Notes under the pieces: model-generated
What the model was told of the DNA's origin: nothing
What the model saw: the letters and a program-made list of their open reading frames with translations, nothing else
Database searches by the model: none
Made by a program: the position numbers and the translations under genes
Part shown: positions 1 to 6,899 of the stretch, one piece after another
Numbering within the stretch: position 1 is the first letter of the stretch
Layout of the letters: every line of letters begins with the position of its first letter
DNA from: JBGOUV01 sp041477815
GTDB taxonomy: Bacteria; Acidobacteriota; Terriglobia; Bryobacterales; JACQDG01
DNA length: 16,304 nucleotides
Direction of reading: 5' to 3'
Assembly: GCA_041477815.1 (NCBI GenBank)
Contig: JBGOUV010000124.1
Span: 1 to 16,304 of the forward strand

Positions 1-559
1 GAAAGGTGTTGGGGTTGGAGCGGTGCTTGGTTTCATAGAGGCGGCTCGAAGAAACGACGACGAGGTCCGCTCTCTCCAGGAGGCGGTGCTCCATGTCGAG
101 AATCGCAGTCTTGTTAGTGCCCGTAAACTGAGAGTACTCATCTACACAGTGGTAGACGACCAGCCGCTCGCCCAGGGACCCCGCCACATCGGCCGAGCTG
201 GGCACGAAGCTCCAGGTGATCGGGTTCTGAAAACCGAGCTTCCGGCAGGCCCGGCGCAGGCTCCACGCCAGCATGCGGCGGTTTATCCATCTCGCCGCCC
301 GGTTGCCGTGAAACGGAATGACCAGCGGCGAGAACACGTGAATATTCTTCGCGACCGCCCGGCATCCGCGGCAGTACTGCCACAGTTTCTTCCAGACTCG
401 CCGGAAGTCTCGGACCGAAGCCGTAGGGTTTCGATTCCCGGTGGAGTTGACCCATAGCACCCGGTTCTTCCCGGCGAGCCTCAGGGCGATGTGCTTCTTG
501 CTGAGGGGATCGCCGTCCCAGTCGTTGCTGAAGCAGATGATGTCGTTTCCCTGCATCAT
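1..559 (-). CDS. GT-B glycosyltransferase (GT4-like), N-terminal part; 3' end outside window
   Basis: An open frame runs from ATG 559 to the left edge without a stop, giving about 186 residues. It begins MMQGNDIICFSNDWDGDPL, continues SKKHIALRLAGKNRVLWVNS, then ITWSFVPSSADVAGSLGERL, VVYHCVDEYSQFTG and LLERADLVVVSSSRLYETKH. The sequence 'VVYHCVDEY...F' followed by 'E..LL..AD.V...S..L' is the N-terminal domain pattern of glycosyltransferases of the TuaH/GT4-like type found in EPS and teichuronic loci. The donor-binding C-terminal domain is off the edge, so activity cannot be confirmed here. Start: ATG 559 makes the ATGA overlap with the AsnB stop; ATG 556 has better spacing (8 bases) from AGGGGA and is an equal alternative. 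Likely function: another sugar transfer in repeat-unit assembly. Confidence 0.8.
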   Translation of the reverse strand, partial: MMQGNDIICFSNDWDGDPLSKKHIALRLAGKNRVLWVNSTGNRNPTASVRDFRRVWKKLWQYCRGCRAVAKNIHVFSPLVIPFHGNRAARWINRRMLAWSLRRACRKLGFQNPITWSFVPSSADVAGSLGERLVVYHCVDEYSQFTGTNKTAILDMEHRLLERADLVVVSSSRLYETKHRSNPNTF

Positions 560-2502
560 GGCATTCCCCTGACTCCGGCGGACGTGGCGCCGACACTCGT
601 GTCGGCGCTCCGGTTGTTATGAGGCGGAAAGCCGGCGCCACCTCCAGCAATGAACTGCTGATGCCACAACTCGAACACCAGCAGCGTCCAGATCTCCTGG
701 GACCGGTCCGTCCGGCCCCGGTCGTGCTCTTCGATCACGCGGGCTACCGCGCCGCGATCCAAATAGCTGCTGCACGCCCCATCCCGCGCCAGTAAACGGT
801 CTCGCGTGAACGGCCGCAGCTCGCCGCGCAGCCAGGACGCGATCGGAATGGGGAAACCCTTCTTGGGGCGGTCGATGATCGCGTCGGGCAGGACGCCGCG
901 CATGGCCTGCCGCAAGATCGCTTTGCCACTTCCGTTGAGCTTGCGGCTGTCCGGCAGGGTGGCGGTAAACTCCACCAGTTTATGGTCCAGGAAGGGAACA
1001 CGCAGCTCCAACGCATTGGCCATGGTCATTTTGTCGGCCTTGATGAGGAGGTCGTCGGGCAGCCACACCTTGGCATCGACATACAGCATCCGGTTGAGCG
1101 GCGAGGCCTTCTGCACGGCGTCGAAATAGCCGCCAAAGACTTCCTGCAACTGCCGCTCGGACTGCTTCAGCCGGTCCGCGCCGACCAGCCGCTGCATGCC
1201 TTCGGCGCCGAAGCCGCGGGAGACGCCCCGGTAGCGGGCTTCCAAAGGCTGGCCGGACATCCGCACATAATGCCGCAGCGCCTCGGAGGGCGTGAGGCGC
1301 GCGACCCACGGCGCCAGCAGTCCCGCCGGAGAGTGCTGATAGATCTGATCTAGAGCCAGCATGCGCCGGTAAATCCCGTAGCCTCCGAGAATCTCATCCG
1401 CCCCTTCGCCCGATAGGACCACCGTGATGTGCTCGCGGGCCAGCTTGGAAATGAAATACAGCGGGATCGCGCTCGGATCGGCCAGTGGCTCATCGAGGTG
1501 CCACACCAGGTCGGACGCCGAGTCCTGGAACTCCTTGGCGCTCAACCGGTACTCGTGGTGCTCAGAGGCGAAGGCCTCGGCGGCGAGACGCGCATACTCG
1601 AATTCGTTGGCCTCGCCGGCCTCTTCCTCATAGCCGACACTGAAGGTCTTGACCCTCTCGCCCCCGCCCACCTTGCTCATCAGGGCCAGGATGGCGCTCG
1701 AATCGAGACCGCCGCTCAGAAACACCCCCAGCGGAACCTCGGCCATCAGCCGCATACGGACGCTCTCGTCGAGCAGGTCGCGGAAATGCTCCAGGAGATA
1801 CTTCGGCGACTGCGACTCCGGCGCCGCGTAGTCGATGTCCCAGTACTTCTTAGTTCGGACCCCCATATCATCGGCCACCAGGACATGCCCGGGCGGCAGG
1901 CGAAAGATGTTCTTGAACATGGTGCGAGGGCCCGCCACGTAACGCAGCGACAGGTACAGATCGAGAGCCTGGGGGTCCACCTCGCGCGGGATCGACGGTA
2001 TCTCGAGCAGCGCCTTGATCTCCGAAGCGAAGGCGAGAAAACGGTCGTTACGGTAGTAGTAAACCGGCTTCACCCCCAGCCGGTCTCTGGCCAGCAGCAG
2101 GCGCCGCGCCCGGCGGTCCCAGATGGCGAAGCCAAACATGCCCCGGAGATGCTGCACGCAGTCCTCGCCGTATTCTTCGTAGGCGTGGAGAATCGTCTCC
2201 GTGTCGGACCGGGTCTTGAAGGTGTGGCCGGCATTTGCCAACTGCGCTGCCAGGCCGCGATAGTTGTAGATCTCACCGTTGAAAATGATGGCCGCCGACT
2301 CGTCCTCGTTGAAAATCGGCTGCTTGCCGCCGCTCCGGTCGATGATGCTAAGCCGGCGGTGCCCCAGCCCTACCCGGCCCTCGACGAAATATCCGTCGTC
2401 ATCCGGGCCGCGATGGGCGAGAACTGCGGTCATCCTCCCGATGACCGCCGCATCCACAGGATCCGCGGCGTTGAAATTTACGATGCCACAGATGGCGCAC
2501 AT
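556..2502 (-). CDS. asnB: AsnB-type glutamine-hydrolysing amidotransferase, second copy
   Basis: A 648-residue paralogue of the AsnB-type gene at 6886-8772. The glutaminase domain starts MCAICGIVNF, keeping nucleophile C2 although the usual Gly3 is Ala, and has HRRLSIID with R50, NGEIYN (75-80) and SDTET with D100. The synthetase domain has LSGGLDSS (262-269), DEPLADPSAIP (337-347) and SGEGADEILGGY (364-375). SGEGADE is closer to classical asparagine synthetase than the SGDGGDE of the other copy, so the two may differ in acceptor. It could make asparagine or amidate a sugar carboxylate; the operon context favours the latter but does not prove it. The start is strongly supported by GGAGG seven bases upstream. 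The conserved part ends near FELWHQQFI; the last ~30 residues look unconserved and run through a DNA palindrome. The stop forms ATGA with the next gene. Confidence 0.9.
   Translation of the reverse strand: MCAICGIVNFNAADPVDAAVIGRMTAVLAHRGPDDDGYFVEGRVGLGHRRLSIIDRSGGKQPIFNEDESAAIIFNGEIYNYRGLAAQLANAGHTFKTRSDTETILHAYEEYGEDCVQHLRGMFGFAIWDRRARRLLLARDRLGVKPVYYYRNDRFLAFASEIKALLEIPSIPREVDPQALDLYLSLRYVAGPRTMFKNIFRLPPGHVLVADDMGVRTKKYWDIDYAAPESQSPKYLLEHFRDLLDESVRMRLMAEVPLGVFLSGGLDSSAILALMSKVGGGERVKTFSVGYEEEAGEANEFEYARLAAEAFASEHHEYRLSAKEFQDSASDLVWHLDEPLADPSAIPLYFISKLAREHITVVLSGEGADEILGGYGIYRRMLALDQIYQHSPAGLLAPWVARLTPSEALRHYVRMSGQPLEARYRGVSRGFGAEGMQRLVGADRLKQSERQLQEVFGGYFDAVQKASPLNRMLYVDAKVWLPDDLLIKADKMTMANALELRVPFLDHKLVEFTATLPDSRKLNGSGKAILRQAMRGVLPDAIIDRPKKGFPIPIASWLRGELRPFTRDRLLARDGACSSYLDRGAVARVIEEHDRGRTDRSQEIWTLLVFELWHQQFIAGGGAGFPPHNNRSADTSVGATSAGVRGMP
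587..608. repeat. Perfect 10-bp inverted repeat (palindromic element) in the 3' end of the second AsnB gene
   Basis: Arms GCGCCGACAC (587-596) and GTGTCGGCGC (599-608) are exact reverse complements around a 2-base spacer. The element falls in codons for S632-A639 of the AsnB tail, about 30 bases before its stop. No T-run follows on either strand, so a rho-independent terminator is unlikely. GC-rich palindromes like this occur as dispersed REP-like elements in some acidobacterial genomes (recollection, not checked). An mRNA hairpin here could affect 3' stability or translation of the downstream gene. Confidence 0.6.
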
Positions 2503-4760
2503 AGGGCGTCCTCCAAGACATCCTTGCCGCGGTGGTGCAACATGCGGGCTCGAATTGCCACCGTCTGCTGCAGGACGCCGCCTCTTATTCGCAGCCAGAA
2601 AAACTCTCCGCGCAGGCGAAAATCCCCCACCGCTATCTCGGACGCGCCAGTCGAGAAAATGGCCAGGTCCTCGAACCCATGGTGCGCGTACGAGCAGGCG
2701 ATTACACTTTCATCTTCCAATTTTAGCCGCCCCAACACGGGAGCCGTTGGCGCGATCGCAAGAAAGGTCATCGCCGCGGCCGGCGTCGGACCGGCCAAGG
2801 TGGCCCGTACCGTGGAACTGGGCCTCTTATGACCATATCCGTGGGACACCCAGCCTCCGATAGGCGCCGTCTGGCCGCAGATGAGCTCCGTTCTCACCGG
2901 CCGCGAGGCGTATAGGCCCAGCAGCAGCCCCGCCCGTTCCGCCCGCACCACGAGTTCAGCCTCGTCGTGCTCGAGGCTCGAGACCTCGACGTCCGGCGCC
3001 AGGTGGTAATTGAAATCGAAGGTGTGCTCGCCGGGTCCCCGGAAATCATCCACGACGATCCAGTATTCCGGCGGAATGTGCAGCAGGCGGCGCCGGTGGA
3101 TTACTCCCTGCCGCATCCGCCCATATCCATCGTGTTCCCCCTCGATATACTCCATCGCGGGCGGGGCCAGTTCCCTTTCCACCCGGGAAGATATTTTGGT
3201 CTTCCAGCGAAAGGTCCCCCCTCGTTCGGCCTGGTCCTGGCCGTCGATAGTGACGGTGTTATGCGCCCGTGTGGAGCGAAAATAGTCGCGCCATTCCGGA
3301 GCGCAGTTGTAGACAAACGTCCCGGGGTCCACGAGCAGCTCCCGGCCCCGGTTGAAGAGGACGACCGACAGGGCATCGGCGTGAGCATGGCCGCCGGCGA
3401 GCATGCCGAGTCCGCCGCAGTCGAAGACCAGGTGGCTGTCCAGCGGCCCCCAGCCGGACCGTTGGATCAAATATCCGGCGCTCGAAAAGAAAGCCTGCGT
3501 CTGGGCCGGCGGCTCGTTCCCCAGCAGACGATAGACCTGCCAGGCCTCCTCGCCCAGCAGCCAGAGCGCCTCTTCGAAAAACGCGCCGGCCTGGTGCTTG
3601 AAGTCCTCCCTCAGGAACAGGACGGCCCCCAGGCACAACGCCTCGCTGAACGACCGGTAATTCTTCTTCTCCAGCGCCAGCGCGCGTCCGCCGTCGTCGT
3701 CTCCCAGCAGCGGCAGCGACCCGTCGGGCCGCGTCAGGTGCATGAGGAACCGGAGCATGTCGCAAACTTTGTGCGGGACTCGATCCGGAAAGGGGAAGCG
3801 ATTCCGCTCCGCCAGCGCCAGCGCCTGCAGGTAGAAGTCGAGCGCATAGCAGTGATAACAGGATGATAATTCCCCATACACACCGTCTTCTAGGATCTGC
3901 TTGTCCGCTTCCTCGGCCAGCAGGGCGGCACCCCGTTCCAGCCAGGCGGCCGGCCGCTTCTGATCCCGAAACACCAGTCCGCCGATGAAAAGGGCCGCCG
4001 CCTCCCCGATCAAGTGCGTATTAGGACTGCTGAAGACCGAGGTGTAGCGATAGACATGCTCCAGTTGAGCGAAAAGCGACCGGCCGATGCGCTCGGCCGC
4101 GGCCTCCTCCAGCGACCGGGAAGGAAGCAGCAGGAATAGCGTCCACATCCAGGAAATCGCGCGGATCCCGATCTCCAGGCTGGATTGCCAGTTGATGCCG
4201 AGGCCGGGCGGATTCTGCTCGATCCAGCTTTCGAGCTGAGCCACCGCCTCGGCGGCATAGCGCTCGTCTCCGGTGAAGAGATAGGCCTTGGCCAGCCGCG
4301 GCAGGTGCTGGTGCCGATTCAACTCGTGGATGGTCTTGGAATCGCGTCCGGCGCTGTCGTCTTCCGGCCGGTAATCGGTCCAAAAACGCCGCTCCCAGAT
4401 CCGGCCGGTAACGGGGTCCCGATGCCAGTCGATCTCTCTATCTAGCTTCACTGCCCCATAACTGAGCAGCTCCACCTCGTGGCGGCAGAGCCTTTCCGCC
4501 TCGTCCCCCGCCCGGTCGATCCACTGCGGAAAATTCTCCCGGACCAATTGCCGCAGGCTCTCCGGATTCGCGAAGTAGAACCGCTGCGCGGGCGCCCCGG
4601 ACAAGTACTGTTTGAAAGGTATCCCCTCGGAAGCATCCCGAGCGCTGCTGCCGACGCCGATCCGCTCCAGCTCCGAAATTCCCTTCTCCCGGAACCGGTG
4701 CGCCAATTCGCGCGGCGCCATGCCGCCCAGCCTCTTGAGCTTCTGCATGGTTCCGCTCAT
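2478..4760 (-). CDS. Heparinase II/III-like polysaccharide lyase
   Basis: A 760-residue protein with both parts of the heparinase II/III (alginate lyase-like) family. The helical toroid domain covers about residues 60-430, with HELNRHQHLPRLAKAY (145-160), NWQSSLEIGIRAISW (190-204), NTHLIGEAAALF (247-258) and DGVYGELSSCYHCYALDFY (292-310). N247, H249, and Y302 or Y305 are candidates for the catalytic set. The beta-sandwich domain follows: GGHAHADALSVVLF (456-469), VDPGTFVYN, and STRAHNTVTIDGQDQ (496-510), strong family signatures. Members cleave uronic-acid-containing polysaccharides by beta-elimination. No signal peptide is visible (start MSGTMQKLKRLGGMAP), odd for a lyase of a secreted polymer. 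The frame is open to 4880, but ATG 4760 has AAGGTGG nine bases upstream and follows the GT4 stop by one base. It overlaps the second AsnB start by 25 bases. Confidence 0.88.
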   Translation of the reverse strand: MSGTMQKLKRLGGMAPRELAHRFREKGISELERIGVGSSARDASEGIPFKQYLSGAPAQRFYFANPESLRQLVRENFPQWIDRAGDEAERLCRHEVELLSYGAVKLDREIDWHRDPVTGRIWERRFWTDYRPEDDSAGRDSKTIHELNRHQHLPRLAKAYLFTGDERYAAEAVAQLESWIEQNPPGLGINWQSSLEIGIRAISWMWTLFLLLPSRSLEEAAAERIGRSLFAQLEHVYRYTSVFSSPNTHLIGEAAALFIGGLVFRDQKRPAAWLERGAALLAEEADKQILEDGVYGELSSCYHCYALDFYLQALALAERNRFPFPDRVPHKVCDMLRFLMHLTRPDGSLPLLGDDDGGRALALEKKNYRSFSEALCLGAVLFLREDFKHQAGAFFEEALWLLGEEAWQVYRLLGNEPPAQTQAFFSSAGYLIQRSGWGPLDSHLVFDCGGLGMLAGGHAHADALSVVLFNRGRELLVDPGTFVYNCAPEWRDYFRSTRAHNTVTIDGQDQAERGGTFRWKTKISSRVERELAPPAMEYIEGEHDGYGRMRQGVIHRRRLLHIPPEYWIVVDDFRGPGEHTFDFNYHLAPDVEVSSLEHDEAELVVRAERAGLLLGLYASRPVRTELICGQTAPIGGWVSHGYGHKRPSSTVRATLAGPTPAAAMTFLAIAPTAPVLGRLKLEDESVIACSYAHHGFEDLAIFSTGASEIAVGDFRLRGEFFWLRIRGGVLQQTVAIRARMLHHRGKDVLEDALCAPSVAS
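2510..2514 (-). promoter_or_regulatory. Ribosome binding site of the second AsnB gene
   Basis: GGAGG on the minus strand is seven bases before ATG 2502-2500 and lies inside the C-terminal codons of the heparinase-like gene. It is one of the strongest Shine-Dalgarno matches in the window and fixes the MC start needed for the N-terminal nucleophile. Confidence 0.65.
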
Positions 4761-4761
4761 T

Positions 4762-5763
4762 TCACGCCGCCACCTTCCGGTAAATGTCCAGCAAACGATC
4801 CAGGCAGCCCGCGGCAGGCGCTTCGCCGCCGGTCTCGGCCGCCAACGCCAGCTCGATCTGGGAGACCATCTCGTCCGCATCGCCCGGCGGAAACAGCAGG
4901 ACGCCGTCCGGCCGCGTGCCGACGCGGCTGGCCACCACCGGTACGCCCAGCCCGAGCGCCTCGCGCACCGAGATCGAATCGCCGTCCGCCAGGGTGGGGC
5001 GAATGAACACCTGGGACATCGACATCAACGTCAGGCAGACGTCGTGCGCTACATCCCCAATGATAAGAATGTTCTCTTCGAGGCCCATTTCGTGGATCCG
5101 CTTCTCGGCCTCCGCCCGTTGCTCGCCGCTGCCCATCACCAGGCAGCCGAACGACGGATGGCCGCCGCGCAGCCGGGCGAGACCGGCCACCAGCAGGTCA
5201 AAACCGTATTCCGGCCGAAAGAACAGCGCCGTCGAGAACAGGGGTTGATGCCGTCCAATCCACGCCCGCAGCAGCGGCTCGAGAGCCACCTGGGGGCGCT
5301 CCGTCTTCAGGCAGGCCGGCACCACCTCGCTCCGCTGGCACGGCACCCCGAGCGAAATAGTGGCCTTTCGAATCCCCGGGCTCACGCAGATCACCCGCGT
5401 ATAGAGCAAACACGTCAGGCTGGCCAGTCCCCGGCGCCACACGGAAGCCGCTTCTAGGTAGGCGGGCGACATTCCCGAGTGTAAGGTCAATATGCAGCCT
5501 CCACTGGATTGCCCGGCCAGCCCGCACCCCAAGGCGAGCAGCCAGCTCTTCCAGTTGTGTCCATTGGTGTGCAGGTGCAGCGTCCACCCCTGCCAGGCAT
5601 GGCGCAGCAGCAGGATGCCGAAGCCCAGCCCCAGGCGAATCCGGTTCGTATTCAGCACCTCGCAGCGAAGCCCGGCGGCGGTCAACTGCTGGTAAATTCC
5701 CGACACATGCACCGAGACTCCCCCGTGCGGAGGCGGATACGGACCGATCAGCAGGATCTTCAT
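4762..5763 (-). CDS. GT-B glycosyltransferase, GT4 family (DxxSxSVREA variant)
   Basis: A 333-residue GT4-like protein. It opens with MKILLIGPYPPPHGGVSVH, the first strand and glycine loop of the N-terminal domain. The C-terminal domain shows ALFFRPEYGFDLLVAGLA, FGCLVMGSGE, ILIIGDV and the donor-site region RPTLADGDSISVREALGLGV. In that motif the first glutamate of the usual EX7E pair is replaced by Asp (DGDSISVRE), a variant I know from a GT4 subgroup with RPTxxDGDS. The likely role is a sugar transfer during repeat-unit assembly in the cytoplasm. ATG 5763 makes the ATGA overlap with the preceding GT4 gene; ATG 5769 two codons upstream is less likely. It stops one base before the heparinase-like gene, so the two are probably translationally coupled. 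Confidence 0.88.
   Translation of the reverse strand: MKILLIGPYPPPHGGVSVHVSGIYQQLTAAGLRCEVLNTNRIRLGLGFGILLLRHAWQGWTLHLHTNGHNWKSWLLALGCGLAGQSSGGCILTLHSGMSPAYLEAASVWRRGLASLTCLLYTRVICVSPGIRKATISLGVPCQRSEVVPACLKTERPQVALEPLLRAWIGRHQPLFSTALFFRPEYGFDLLVAGLARLRGGHPSFGCLVMGSGEQRAEAEKRIHEMGLEENILIIGDVAHDVCLTLMSMSQVFIRPTLADGDSISVREALGLGVPVVASRVGTRPDGVLLFPPGDADEMVSQIELALAAETGGEAPAAGCLDRLLDIYRKVAA
4770..4776 (-). promoter_or_regulatory. Ribosome binding site of the heparinase-like gene
   Basis: AAGGTGG on the minus strand lies nine bases before ATG 4760-4758, inside the end of the upstream GT4 gene. It favours this start over ATG 4748 four codons further on and over the upstream open frame to 4880. Confidence 0.5.
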
Positions 5764-6899
5764 ACGCACCCGTTGGCCCCCACCAGCCGCTGGTAGAGAT
5801 GTTCGGTCTCCCGCACCGAGCGTTCCACGGAGAACAGCTCGGCCACCCGCCGCCGGCCCGCCTCGCCGAAGCTCGCGGCCAGATCCTGGTCTTCCAGCAG
5901 ACGGCCCGTAGCGGTGGCCAGTGCGGTCGCATCCCGCGGCGGCACCAGCAGGCCGGTGACCCCGTGTTCGATGACCTCCGGATTGCCCCCCACTCGGGCG
6001 GCGACCACGGGAACGCCCGCCGCCATCGATTCCAGCAGGGAATTCGAGAGCCCCTCGCTCAAGGACGGCAGCACGGAGACCGCCGCCTCCGACAGCAGCT
6101 CCGGAATGTCGCCTCGGAATCCGGTAAACACCGTCCGCTGCCCCAGCCCGCAGCGACAGGCTTGCTCTTCCAGTTCCTTGCGGTTTGCTCCATCGCCGAC
6201 GACCAGAAACCGCGCGTCCGGAAATCTGCCGGCCAGGATGATCGCGGCCTCCAGGAAGTATTGAATTCCCTTCAATCGGTTGAGGCGGGAAAACACTATT
6301 ACCAGTTGGGCCGAGAGCGGCAAGCCCAGCTCCTGGCGCAGCGTAGCGCCCCGCTGTTCCTTCGCAAATCTCGACAGCGTGATGCCGTTCCGGATCACCA
6401 CAATCTTGGCCGGGTCATATCCCTGTTCGATCAGCTTCTCCCGGATCGCCTCCGCGTTCACCAGGACGCAATCGGCCAGCCGGCAGACCATCTTTTGAAT
6501 GCGTCTCTGCAAGGGGCTCAGCGCGTCTCCCGTATCGCGGATGGAGGCCACGACGATGGACGCCCCGGCCAGCTTGGCGGCCGGAACGGCAAAGACGTTG
6601 GGATAGAAACCGTAGCTATGCACGATCTGTATCAGATTTCTCCTGACGTACCGGGCCAGTCGCATCGCCTGCCAGAAAGTCTTAGGACTATACAAACTGC
6701 CGATCCGAAACTCCGGCCGGGGAACTCGCAGCGTTTTCAGTTCTTCCAGCAGCTCTCCGGAATGCCGCAGGCACGCCAGGTGCAGATCGAAGCGGGAAGC
6801 ATCGATCCCCAGGGCCAGGTTGGCCACTTGTCTCTCCGTCCCACCAATATGGAAATTGGTGAGCATCTTCAGCAGCCTGATCTTGTCAGGCCGCCGCAT
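5760..6899 (-). CDS. GT-B glycosyltransferase, GT4 family
   Basis: A 379-residue retaining glycosyltransferase of the GT4 family. The N-terminal domain begins IRLLKMLTNFHIGGTERQ, with the glycine-rich acceptor-side loop. The C-terminal nucleotide-sugar domain has NGITLSRF, VFSRLNRLKGI (202-212), FLVVGDG, FTGFRGDIPELL and the EX7E motif (E282...E290 in SLSEGLSNSLLESMAAGVPVVA). EX7E glutamates contact the donor sugar. It would add one sugar of the repeat unit on the cytoplasmic face of the membrane; donor and linkage cannot be told. An ATG at 6923 is also in frame, but I prefer 6899: it has AGGGAG eight bases upstream and starts right before the conserved first strand. It overlaps the AsnB stop by 14 bases and the next gene by ATGA. 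Confidence 0.9.
   Translation of the reverse strand: MRRPDKIRLLKMLTNFHIGGTERQVANLALGIDASRFDLHLACLRHSGELLEELKTLRVPRPEFRIGSLYSPKTFWQAMRLARYVRRNLIQIVHSYGFYPNVFAVPAAKLAGASIVVASIRDTGDALSPLQRRIQKMVCRLADCVLVNAEAIREKLIEQGYDPAKIVVIRNGITLSRFAKEQRGATLRQELGLPLSAQLVIVFSRLNRLKGIQYFLEAAIILAGRFPDARFLVVGDGANRKELEEQACRCGLGQRTVFTGFRGDIPELLSEAAVSVLPSLSEGLSNSLLESMAAGVPVVAARVGGNPEVIEHGVTGLLVPPRDATALATATGRLLEDQDLAASFGEAGRRRVAELFSVERSVRETEHLYQRLVGANGCV

Noticed and set aside
587..608. Palindrome considered as a rho-independent terminator between the second AsnB gene and the last glycosyltransferase
   Set aside because: No T-tract follows the stem on the minus strand, it lies inside coding sequence, and the next gene starts with an ATGA overlap, which argues for read-through.
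138..650. Minus-strand 170-codon frame overlapping the end of the second AsnB gene and the left-edge glycosyltransferase
   Set aside because: It has no recognisable domain, while the frame starting at 559 gives a clear glycosyltransferase N-terminal pattern and the correct operon junction.
1429..2832. Long plus-strand open frame (467 codons) opposite the second AsnB gene and the end of the heparinase-like gene
   Set aside because: It lies antisense to genes with clear catalytic motifs; its translation has low-complexity shadow composition (rich in R, H, Q, A) and no recognisable domain. GC-rich coding DNA commonly leaves such antisense frames open.
4761..4880. Upstream 40-codon extension of the heparinase-like gene
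   Set aside because: It is rich in Arg and Trp, overlaps the GT4 gene in another frame and does not resemble a signal peptide; ATG 4760 has a better ribosome binding site.
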